Origin: Nepenthes gracilis
Lineage: Eukaryota > Streptophyta > Magnoliopsida > Caryophyllales > Nepenthaceae
Length of the DNA stretch: 64,000 bases
Direction of reading: 5' to 3'
NCBI GenBank assembly: GCA_033239525.1
Contig: BSYO01000013.1
Coordinates: 9,324,501-9,388,500, forward strand
Part shown: positions 55,034 through 64,000 of the stretch, one piece after another
How positions within the stretch are numbered: position 1 is the first letter of the stretch
Layout of the letters: each line of letters begins with the position of its first letter
The notes under the pieces: generated by a model
Told to the model about the DNA's origin: nothing
What the model saw: the letters and a program-made list of their open reading frames with translations, nothing else
Database searches by the model: none
Translations under genes and position numbers: made by a program

Positions 55034-55923
55034 CTAATGAATCGGGGACCTATACTTTCTCCCATATAACGCCTCAAAAGATGCAATGTCGATACTAGCT
55101 TGGTAGCTATTATTATAAGCGAATTCAGCTAGTGCCAGATAAGTATCCCATATTCCTTTCATCTTCAAAACAGAGGCCCTCAACATATCCTCAAGAATCT
55201 GTATAGTATGCTCAGATTGGCCATCGATCTGGGGGTGATACGCAGTACTGAACTTCAACTCTATCCCCAACTCCTTATGCAAGCTCTCCCAAAACCTCGA
55301 GACAAAACGTAGATCTCTATCAGATACAATGGAGGCTGGAACTCCATGAAGCCTCACAATCTCATTTACGTACAACTGAGCCAATCTATCACACGAATTG
55401 GTCATCCTGATCGCCAAAAATGTGTTGATTTCGTCAGCCGATCAACTATAACCCACACGGCGTCATGATTCCTAGGAGTCCTCGGTAAACCCGATACGAA
55501 GTCTATAGCAATGTCCTCCCATTTCCAGCTCGGGATGGGCATTGGCTGTAGTCCAGAAGGCTTCCTCCTTTCGACCTTCAGTTGCTGACACACTAGGCAT
55601 TTCTCCACATGGTCCATGATATCTCTCTTCATGTTTCTCCACCAGAAAGTCTTTTTCAGATTCTGATACATTTTATTCGTTCCCGAGTGGATTGTATACC
55701 GAGATCGATGAGCCTCCTTCAAAATTTTCTCTTTCAACCCTTTATCATCCGGTACACATAATCGATCTCTAAATCTCAACACACTATCAGCCCGGATGTT
55801 AAAATCAGCTCGAGACTCTTTACTCAAATCACCAACAATATCCATGAGAAACAGATCATTCACCTGCTTCTCTTTAACTTCACTAACTACCTCTGGTAGA
55901 ATCTGGAAGTACGACAAGAACAT
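55034..55923 (-). pseudogene. Gypsy integrase (zinc-binding and catalytic core)
   Basis: HHCC-type region (AHRSRYTIHSGTNKMYQN, then CLVCQQLK), followed by WEDIAIDFVSGLP with the first catalytic Asp, SDRDLRF with the second and SEHTIQILEDMLR with the Glu. A frameshift near 55402-55417 splits the core. Confidence 0.88.
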
Positions 55924-55956
55924 TTTATCACCTTTGACATAACGTTGGATATCGTA

Positions 55957-57402
55957 CTACTTCAAATAATCTAACATCTTCATCTGTTTAACCTGTAGGT
56001 GCGCCACATAACCCGATCGGTGACTCAACGCGTCCGCTACTATATTGGCTTTCCCCGGCTTGTACTGTATCTCGCAATCATAATCTTTCAGAAAATCGAG
56101 CCATCTCCTTTGCCTCATATTGAGTTCCTTTTGCGAAAACAGGTACTTCAAACTTTTGTGGTCTGAGTATACAAAGAACTTCTCACCATATAGATAATGT
56201 CACCAAATTTTTAATACAAAGACTACAGCAGCAAGCTCGAGGTCATGAGTAGGTTAATTTTTCTCATGCATCATCAATTTCTGGACCCATATGCCACGAC
56301 TTTACCGTGTTACATCAGCACACACCCTAGACTCACCTTAGAGGCGTCGCAATATACCTCAAAGCCTCTAGAACCCTTTGGAATAATCAGTATTGGAGCG
56401 GTGGTCAAACAATCCTTTAGCTCCTCGAAGCTCAAATCACACTCCTCTGTCCACACAAATTTAGCCTCTTTTTTCAGTACCCGAGTCAGAGGTATAACAA
56501 TCTGAGAGAAATTCTCTACAAAGCGCCCGTAATATCCTGCCATACCCAGAAAACTCCTAACCTCAGTCACCGAAGTTGGTCTGCTCCAACTCGTAATAGC
56601 CTCTATTTTCTTGGGATCCATAGAAATGACACCATCAGAAATCACATGCCCCAAAATATCACCTTCTCGAGACAAAATTCACACTTACTCAGTTTGGCAT
56701 ACCATTTTTCCTCGCGGAGCACTTCAAGTACCTTCCTCAAATGAATTTTATGCTCCTCATGATCCTTTGAATAAATCAAGATATCACCAATGAATACCAC
56801 CATAAATTTATCAAAGTACGGCCTGAAAATCCTATTCATCAAATCCATAAAAGCAGCTGGAGTATTTGTAAGGCCAAAAGGCATAACAAGAAACTCTTAA
56901 TGGCCATAACGTGTCCGAAAAGCTGTTTTAGCCACATTCTCCGGCTTGATCCTCAGTTGGTAATAACCGGACCTCAAATCAATATTTGAAAACACTCGAG
57001 ATCCTTGCAACTGATCAAATAAATCATCAATGCGTGGTAGAGGGTATTTATTTTTAATCGTAATCTTATTCAACTCACAATAGTCAACACACAATCACAA
57101 AGACCCATCTTTCTTCCTTACGAACAACACCGGTGCATCCCAAGGAGATACACTCGGTCTGAAAAATCCTTGTCTAACAGCTCCTGCAACTGCAAATTCA
57201 ACTCCTTCAATCCAGCCGGAGCCATACGATGGGGGGATTTAAAAACTAGGCTAACACCAGGAACAACAACAATCTCAAACTCAATTTTTCGGTGTGGAGG
57301 CAATCCAGGTAACTCTTCCGAAAATACATCTTCAAAGTCACAAACAATCAGGATATCCTTAGCTGGCACATTATGACTTCCAGTAGTGCACACATATGCC
57401 AA
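55957..57402 (-). pseudogene. Gypsy reverse transcriptase and RNase H
   Basis: Protease-RT linker (57402-57118, DVFSEELPGLPPHRKIEFEI). RT (57094-56897, [20 protein letters not shown] and [11 protein letters not shown]). RT catalytic region 56884-56642, where the usual FIDD reads FIGD ([13 protein letters not shown]), a lost catalytic Asp. RNase H follows from FEVYCDASKVSLGCVLM to the LSHRSG end. Frameshifts near 57100, 56660 and 56250. Confidence 0.88.
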
Positions 57403-57483
57403 ATAAGCTTTACATCAACTACTTATCAAATGCTTAGCATGTAGAGTAGAGATCAACATAGGCACCCCCTTTTTCTTAATGCC

Positions 57484-57740
57484 CTAAAAGAAAAAGGGCT
57501 CCATCCTAGGAATGTTAAAACAAACCCGCTTCAGGAAATAGTCAATACTGGCATGGTATTTAGCAAGCCAGTCCATTCCTAGGATCACATCAAAATCACG
57601 CATGTCTAACAATACTAAATCTACAACCAAATGATTTCCATTCACCTCAACTATACATTCCGGATACATAATATCCGTAATCACAGAAGATCCGATGGGA
57701 GTACACACAGATAATTCACAATAAAAAATACACGGGGCAA
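57484..57740 (-). pseudogene. Gypsy aspartic protease region
   Basis: VDLVLLDMRDFDVILGMDWL and AKYHASID mark the C-terminal half of the retropepsin. The DSGA active site lies upstream (about 57790) in degraded frame. Confidence 0.72.
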
Positions 57741-57879
57741 ATACAATACAGCATGCAAATCATGGGGAAACAAAAAAATGGGTAGACCCCAAGTCAAATA
57801 ATATGGATGTAGAAACTCTACAAATAGAAAGGGTACCTTCCACAACATTCGGAAATGCCTTCGGATCTTGAACAGCTAC

Positions 57880-58881
57880 CGCGAACGCTTTTGCCGAGAC
57901 AATGGGCTTCTTTCCTTCCATCCTCAGAGGTAGCGGGTAGTTCCTGAGAATGTGGCCCTACTGCCCACATCTGAAATAGGCTCCCCACATCTTACAACAT
58001 TCGTGTCCCGGAAGTTTCCTCACAAAGAAGGTACAGTCACCAGCCGACGCTCTAGTACTGGTTACTGACTGAGCCATAATACTCTTTCCCTTGTCAGTCG
58101 CCCTAGTCTTCTTGGACGGTCCAGAAGACTCTGCAGCTGATCCGGTACTTACTCCCGCTCGACTGGCGGTCCTTTTTGCGTAAAATCTCTCTGTCTCTGC
58201 CTCCTTTTCATAAATCACTGTTTGATCTAGGATCTCGACATAAGTTTGAAGCTTTAGAACAGACAACAATTTTCTAATGTCATCCCGTAGCCCTTGCAGG
58301 AACTTCTTTACTTTCCTCTGCTCATCCTCTATGTAGAAAGGCACAAAACAGGACAGCTCAGTAAACTTAGCGTCATACTCCTTGACCATCATGTTCCCTT
58401 GTCTCAATCTCATAAATTCTTGCTCCTTCTGATCTCGGAGATTGGATGGGAAATACTTCTCCAAAAATGCATCTTCAAACATTTCCCAGGTAATGGCTTC
58501 ATTAGGCACTCCCATCGCCCTTTTCTGCAAATCCCACTAACTATCAGCCTCACCTTCCAGCTTGTACGCCGCAAAGGTGACCTTTTCTCTATCGGTATAG
58601 CCAAGCACCGCGAATATCTTCTTCATCCTTTTCAACCATACGTCTACTTCAGCCGGATCAGGCTTTCTTATGAAGCCCGGTGCTTGTTCAGCTGTGAATC
58701 TATCATATAATGTAGGACCAGGAAGTGTCAGAGCTGGCAGATGAGTTCTCGGGCCATGTGCTTTTGCTCGATGATTCAACTATATTGGTCATCCTCTCCA
58801 AAAGATCAATGCAAGCGGCCTCTCTATCATAAGGCGTGCTAACGCCCTCGTACCATTCCTTCCACCTCTTCTACCCGCCAT
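57880..58881 (-). pseudogene. Gypsy gag with partial zinc knuckle
   Basis: The ATG at 58881 (MAGRRGGRNG) is followed by a stop after about 30 codons. The Retrotrans_gag domain is readable from FTAEQAPGFIRKPDP through WEMFEDAFLEKYFPSNLRDQ and FMRLRQGNMMVKEYDAKFTE. One stop lies near 58534. The knuckle region is degraded (FRCGQ* then GH). Confidence 0.82.
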
Positions 58882-59103
58882 CCTATAATCAAGGCAAATA
58901 CGAGGGATATAAGGACAAAGATCCAATGGAATAAGAGGAAAATATTCAACAACTTTAAGGAATTTCTACCCAAGCTTAAGAATCAATATCTTAAGGGTCC
59001 TAACTATCTTAACTTCCTCTACTTATTCCTCACGAAATTTATTCTATTGATTCAAACCTATACTTTCAATTTTGAGTCATTCGATTCCTAAGGCATCTCG
59101 ATT

Positions 59104-59115
59104 CTCTAATACCAA
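59104..59115 (-). other. Primer binding site of the gypsy element
   Basis: The minus strand reads tggtattagaga, one base from the 5' LTR edge, Met-tRNA type with mismatches. Confidence 0.75.
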
Positions 59116-59116
59116 T

Positions 59117-61393
59117 TGTGATGGAACGGATTTTTTTTTCTCAAAAGTTTCCGTCAGGATAGAAACGTAATCAACGAGACTATCAAAACAATTCTCCCTA
59201 TAACATACAAACACAGGATCACATGTGCCATCCATAGCACAAATCTGTAAAAGCATTAACTACACTAACAGTTCAATAACGAGATGCTGTCTAGGACCTG
59301 TAAGTAAATCAAGAGTTTATAGCGGAAGTAAACTAATAACCTGCAGAAGCATAGCTTTTCCTTTTTTGCAGTCATACATATCATATGCTTTCCGTATAAA
59401 AATTCACATGTTATAGAACATCCATAAATATAAAGTCAGTATACAAAAATCACAATTTAAGCTAAGCCTTCACATCGACAAGCTCTTCAAAAACAGCTCC
59501 AATGCGCTAAGGTTCCCAAAAGTCTTCAAATAACACCTTTCTGTCTACTTTTTCTCATCAGGCAGTAGCTCTATTGTCTCATTTGAAGGGAAAAAAATAA
59601 TAAAACAGTGAGCCGAGGCCCAACAAAGCACATGCACATGAGCAGTAAAACGATGATACAGAACAGTTATGTAACTATGTATAAACAGAACGGTTAATCA
59701 GAATATAATCCCGAAAATAGAGAAAACATACTTTGACAATATTATACTTCAGAATCAGAATCAGCAGTCGGTAAACAGAAATCAGTAACCGTTAATTAAC
59801 AAATGGAAAACGGTAAGCAGTAATCGGTGCATGATATTCAGTAAAATATAAGCAGTCATCAATACTTCATAACTTAACATATCGGTAATCGGTACGGTAA
59901 CATAACATTTCGGTAAAACAGTAAACGGTATTTCGTAACATATCGGTACAGACCCCACCAGTATACCCTACTAGCTAAGGGGGCGAATAATCGAGGATAG
60001 ATTGTGTTCATTCCGTACAATCTAAGGCCGGTAACTGTCATATGGGTATCCCATCTCATGGGATCGGTATGGTATGCCACCCGAAGGTAGGCCGGTAACG
60101 GTAATTCCTCCGATCGTAACGCCCAGAGGGCAGGGCAGACCACAAATAACTCCATGGATAGAGTTATCCTCGATTACCACTGAAAAATCCTAAAGCATGT
60201 CGGAGAACCTATCCGGATTGTAGTCAGTCCCGGGTCCTAAAATAACAGTAATGGAAACCATGTCTCTATCGAAAACCCCTTTTTCGAAATCAGGCTTTTA
60301 TAATATACTTTCAGCTAACTCTTAGAATGCATGGAAATTTTCTCGGTACAGGTCGGTACATATTCTCGAAAACAAACTATACTGGAAGCTTCATTTCGAT
60401 GTCAATTAACTTTCATATAACAAAAGCTACGGTTAAAACTCATCAAAACCTCTTCATTTTCGTACATAGGGCTTCTCCAAAACCTTCGGACTCAAATCGA
60501 TCTCTTACATGTACATATTTCATGAAATTAATGTCATAGATGCCATGCATAAATATTAAATCATGCAATTTACTCAAACTACTCAATATTTTCGAGCTAG
60601 GGTTTCATCACATACTTTTCAAGACAAATTGAATACTATTTTTATGCTTATTCACGAAATCGAAACCAAATATTGCAATAAACATGGATAAACACAAAAT
60701 CTAACCGATTAATCGAAGGAAACATGCTTCATGTACTTTAAACATGCATCAATATCATTTTCACAACATTTTCATTAACTTTAAAGCAAGAGAAACGGTA
60801 AAAACGAAAAACAACGTCCGAGGTATACTTGCATTGGCCCGATCTACCGTTATTTTACTGGGTGTGGGTTGGAACTAAAGATTTTCCCCTTCTTCTCTTT
60901 CTTCCTCTTTTTCCTTTCTTTTGTGTGTGCTCTGTTCTCTCTCTCTCCTTTTGCTTTTCTCCTCCGTTTTATAACAAAAATAAAGCAAAAATACGGGCAA
61001 AAGTCGGGGCCGCGCTTGAGCGTAGCTCGAGCCCTCAGCGAACGGGTTGTGTTCTGTTTTTCGGGCTTGAGTAGCCAACGGGCGAGCAGCGAGTGGGTTA
61101 CATTCTACTAAATACGCTCAAGTGGCCAGCGGGCAAGCAGCGAGCGGGCTACATTTTACTAAATACGCTTGAGAGGCCAGCAGGCGCACGGCGAGCGAGG
61201 CTGCTACTGGATTTTCCACTTGCTGCAGCCGCTCGGGCAAGTAGCAGGCGCCGTTCGACTGCTTGCTGAATTCGGACATTTTTTCCACTTTTTGCCTTTA
61301 ACAAACTCTTGTTCATTACATGCTTAGTCTCTTAATGATATTAATCATCTTAATTACATCTAGTTATCACGTTTTCAATTCCGGGTCCTCACA
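59117..61393 (-). repeat. 5' LTR of the gypsy element
   Basis: 2277 bp, homologous to 52168-54415. It carries two full 51-bp GC-rich units (61065-61115, 61116-61166) and a partial third, one more than the other LTR. Confidence 0.93.
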
Positions 61394-61812
61394 TTTCAGT
61401 TCTCACCCAATTTGAATAACTCTCACATAAAATAACCAAAAAATTAAGTTATTATTATAAAGTAGATCATGGTATACAAATGCCTGATAGGCGTGCATTA
61501 GGTGAGTCTGTATTATATATTAGCATATGAGCATCATATCAGGCATGCATTTGGCGTGCCTTTATAGTCCAAAACTATGCATAGGCTCCTTCAGACATGC
61601 ATAAGGCAATGCTTCTATTGCTATTAAAAGCATGTACATCCTCACAAAGCTCATTAAGAGTGGACAATCCTTCTTATTGAAGAACCTCATTTACTCAAAT
61701 ATAGATTGCTCAAGCTTTTATGAAACTCTATGTGGCTGGTCAACAAATCAAAGAAATAGATATGTGTATAAAAACATGACATTTATAAGATAGTGGCTCA
61801 TCCTAATACTTT

Positions 61813-62149
61813 ATGTAATGAAATTTGTTATTTAATAAAAAAATTTATTGAAAATTTTAGACGTGAAAATTTGACATAAATTTTGTACATCAAATGCATT
61901 TCCCTTCCCTGATTTAAGATGTCGCCTTCTATTTAAAGGATTTAGTATTGTCAACATAATTTTGGCCAATTATCCAATTAATTTATAGAAAAATCCATAA
62001 AATTTGTAATTTTTTTAATTTAAAATAAAAATAATTTCTCATTAAGAGGAACTCGTTTTGAATTTTTAAAATAATTTTGAGTAATGAAATCTCTTCTCTA
62101 ATATGAAATTTAATGGAAACCTAACATGTGTAGGTTTTCAAATTTTGAA
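61813..62149. other. AT-rich spacer between copia LTR and LINE
   Basis: No gene. Short similarity to 45480-45770 as noted there. Confidence 0.4.
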
Positions 62150-62213
62150 TTTGAGCAGGCGAAAAATTTGCAAAGGTTGTCGTTAGGGTTGAGGACTGTG
62201 CGTGTCTCAACCG

Positions 62214-62927
62214 ATGCCGGCCATGGCCGGCATCCTGGGAGCTCCACCTGGTCCTTCCTCTCTTCCTCATTTGCCTATTTCGTCTCCTTCTTCGTGGGTG
62301 GCTTCGTCTGAGCTGTCAACTACCATGGCCAGTCCCTTTGAGGCACCGTCTGGTCCTCCTCGCCCTTCGTCTTCTCCTCCATTTTCCCCCTTTACTTCTC
62401 CTTCGAAGGAAGTCGATACTAAATCTCTAGCCCAATCCTCTCATTCGTTTCCCTTGTTGAAGAGGGATGAGTTTTCACAATCCCCTACCCCAGATGCATC
62501 CTTTTTGGTGCGTTTGAAGCCAATGGAACTCCGCAACAGCCCCCTGTTGGCACAGCATGCCAAGTCCCCTGGCCCAGCCGAAGAAGTGGTTACTGAGCGA
62601 TGGAGTAGGTCATCTCACCTTGGTCCTCAGTCCGATGCCGTTTCATCTTCCCCTACTACTGTCTCTATTTCTACGCGATTGTTCTCTGGAAATGTGCAGT
62701 CTAATCAGGCCCCATCGGTTGTGAATGGTCCTAAGAATGTCATCGGCAATCCTTCAGGTAATGACCTGTGCCTCTCTCTGTCTCGATCCCCTATATGTCG
62801 CGCTGAAGCCCCCCTTCCTGGGGGGTTTTGTAAAGATTTGAAATTCTTCCCCCCTCAGGCAATAGATGGAGACACTGCCACCATTTCTCCTCCTTCTGAA
62901 GTTATTAATCAAGGAAATCTATTATGA
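62214..62927 (+). CDS. LINE ORF1 N-terminal region (Pro/Ser-rich)
   Basis: ATG at 62214 or 62223 (MAGILGAPPGPSS) in a frame open from before 62202 to TGA 62925-62927. Low-complexity Pro/Ser/Thr-rich, as plant L1 ORF1 leaders are. The RNA-binding DUF4283 part follows in other frames, so this ORF ends early by frameshift or stop. Confidence 0.55.
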   Translation: MPAMAGILGAPPGPSSLPHLPISSPSSWVASSELSTTMASPFEAPSGPPRPSSSPPFSPFTSPSKEVDTKSLAQSSHSFPLLKRDEFSQSPTPDASFLVRLKPMELRNSPLLAQHAKSPGPAEEVVTERWSRSSHLGPQSDAVSSSPTTVSISTRLFSGNVQSNQAPSVVNGPKNVIGNPSGNDLCLSLSRSPICRAEAPLPGGFCKDLKFFPPQAIDGDTATISPPSEVINQGNLL

Positions 62928-64000
62928 GGGTTTACTTTAGTTGGACATTTTCTCGATACCCCCCCATTTCCTAGTTGTCAAAGCCATAGCCAGGAAAATT
63001 TGGGCACGCTTTGGAATCGTGCATATTGCTGATAGTGAAGCTGGATTCTTCTTTTTTTGTTTCTCTACCTTGGGCCGATGGAGAAATGTTCTTGGCTAGT
63101 CTGTGGCTAGTGCGGAAAAGCCATTTTCCTTAAAAGATGGTCTCCCAATTTTCTATTGACCAAGGAGGAGCACAAACGGTTCCCTATTTGGATTAAACTA
63201 TCTAACGTGCCGATTGAATATTAGACCCATTCTGGTCTCAGCTGGGTTGCTAGTGCCGTAGGGAAACCTCTGCAGCTTGAATCAAGGACAGCCCGTATGG
63301 AAAATGTTCCTATTGCTAAGATTTGTGTTGAAGTGGGAGTGGGTGACTGTTTTCCCACACGCATTGCTCTACAGTCATGTCCAGATTTCGCATCCCTAAC
63401 TGTGGTGAACGTGGAATATAGTTAAGCCAGGCTCGATGTGGATCTTTGCCTAATGTTAAGTCATGATGAATCTAAATACAAAACTAAGAAAATCTTCAGA
63501 CCTACTGGTCAAATACTTCCCAATCCCTTCTCCTCCAATTTTTCTTCCGCAGTTAAGGACCAATGGGACCATTCAAAGCAACCTGCTTTATACGGCCAAC
63601 TGATTGGTGCAATCGATTCTAGTCGCTCTGCCAATCCTTTTGCTCCCCTTCAAGAGGATGATGGGTCCTTGGGCCTTGCTGTTGCCGACCAAATTGAGTT
63701 TGAAATATATAGAATCAACATGAATGATGACTCAGTGACAGGTACCCCCATAAGCGAGGCAACCTCTGAGCTCCAGACCTCCTTGGATGATGGTGGTTTT
63801 GCAAATGAGCCGAAATCCACGCCTGAAAGTTCCCAGCATCTTGTTGTTGTTCCAGTTACAATCAGCCTATCAGCCTTGTTCAAGGCCATCAGGAATCCAA
63901 TACTTCCTCCCGTCTGTGCCCGCCCTCATCCTCCTGCCGGCGCCCATGGCGCCGGTCGACCCCCCTCCTCCCTGCCATTCGAATCCCTTGAACCTACTCT
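62928..64000 (+). pseudogene. LINE ORF1 DUF4283 and zinc-knuckle region, decayed
   Basis: Readable pieces are VVKAIARKIWARFGIVHIAD and FFFFCFSTLGRWRNVLG (62970-63095), GLPIFY (near 63140), a degraded NVPIEYWTHSGLSWVASAVGKP-like block (63205-63270) and RMENVPIAKICVEVGVGDCF (63295-63350). Then comes a linker with PTGQILPNPFSSNFSS. Frameshifts and stops between them. Typical of the nucleic-acid-binding ORF1p of plant L1 elements. Confidence 0.65.

Larger units (their letters stand above)
52168..61393 (-). mobile_element. Ty3/gypsy chromovirus (Tekay/Del-like)
   Basis: 9226 bp, target duplication tttca at 52163-52167 and 61394-61398, inserted in the LTR of the decayed copia element. On the minus strand: 5' LTR 59117-61393, Met-tRNA primer site 59104-59115 (tggtattagaga), gag, protease, RT, RNase H, integrase, C-terminal chromodomain region, polypurine tract about 54416-54432, 3' LTR 52168-54415. 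LTRs of about 2.25 kb and a chromodomain fit Tekay/Del. Several frameshifts and stops, so not autonomous now. Confidence 0.93.
45880..61812 (-). mobile_element. Decayed Ty1/copia retrotransposon, host of later insertions
   Basis: Minus-strand element. Left (3') LTR about 45880-46797. Right (5') LTR is split: about 51700-52167 and 61399-61812. LTR copies share ttacttg.aaag, ttcaaaaatat, caggtgtgcatta and tggtcaacaaatca, but are strongly diverged. Internal pol remnants read RNase H, RT, connector and integrase on the minus strand. Lineage near Tnt1/Tork by the RNase H signature. Old, with many stops. Entered by a gypsy element (52168-61393) and a poly(A)-tailed insertion (49410-50466). Confidence 0.75.
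62150..64000 (+). mobile_element. 5' part of a LINE/L1 retrotransposon, runs off the window
   Basis: Composition changes abruptly to GC-richer DNA. A Pro/Ser-rich ORF1 start is followed by DUF4283-like sequence and another Pro/Ser-rich linker, the layout of plant L1 ORF1. The endonuclease and RT would lie beyond the window. Confidence 0.7.

Noticed and set aside
53029..60155. ORFs inside the gypsy LTRs (for example 53029-53226, 53932-54590, 59874-60155)
   Set aside because: They are LTR sequence without coding role, present in both LTRs with different stops.
1..64000. CRISPR arrays, rRNA, tRNA genes and bacterial-type operons
   Set aside because: No regular spaced repeats, no cloverleaf gene noticed and clear plant intron structure; Met-tRNA resemblances are retroelement primer sites.

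Overview
This is an AT-rich, repeat-laden stretch of a flowering-plant nuclear genome, probably a eudicot. Only one host gene can be fully supported: a plus-strand mitochondrial gamma carbonic anhydrase (GAMMACA1-like, complex I subunit) with five coding exons between 12206 and 38486. They join without a frame error into 273 codons and keep the three family histidines. Introns 1 and 2 are about 14.7 kb and 10.2 kb long because mobile and viral DNA has accumulated in them. No CRISPR array, rRNA or tRNA gene was seen.

1-3.9 kb is AT-rich with no gene recognised. 3.9-11.4 kb holds element 1, an endogenous pararetrovirus-like element (Caulimoviridae, florendovirus-like) with a 572-bp direct repeat at each end. 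Its circular unit would be 6947 bp. It carries a 30K-type movement protein, a zinc-knuckle protein, a long basic stretch and a downstream ORF of unknown function, but no protease, reverse transcriptase or RNase H. It ends 782 bp before the start codon of the host gene.

12.2-38.5 kb is the host gene. Intron 1 contains element 2, a second rearranged member of the same viral group (13.8-26.0 kb). Two genome pieces lie in opposite orientation, the minus-strand piece carries coat, protease, RT and RNase H remnants, and the whole is bracketed by a 400-bp direct repeat that contains the last exon of an unidentified antisense gene. A 4.35-kb non-autonomous Ty1/copia element with a perfect 5-bp target duplication has split the movement protein of element 2. 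Intron 2 contains an old LTR pair, an old tandem duplication and a Harbinger/Tourist-like MITE.

38.7-41.8 kb is a 1.5-kb tandem duplication starting in the 3' flank of the host gene. 43-45.5 kb holds LTR-like and tandem repeats. 45.8-61.8 kb is a decayed minus-strand Ty1/copia element. One of its LTRs was entered by a 9.2-kb minus-strand Ty3/gypsy chromovirus (Tekay/Del-like, 52168-61393, TSD tttca), and another poly(A)-tailed insertion interrupts its integrase region. From about 62.15 kb to the window end is the 5' part of a LINE/L1 on the plus strand.

The most unusual content is the pair of related pararetroviral elements at one locus. One lacks every replication enzyme but has nearly intact ORFs, and the other retains RT/RNase H. 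Florendoviruses are the group for which bipartite genomes have been proposed, so these may be two components, or element 1 may be a defective passenger. All assignments rest on motif reading without database searches.
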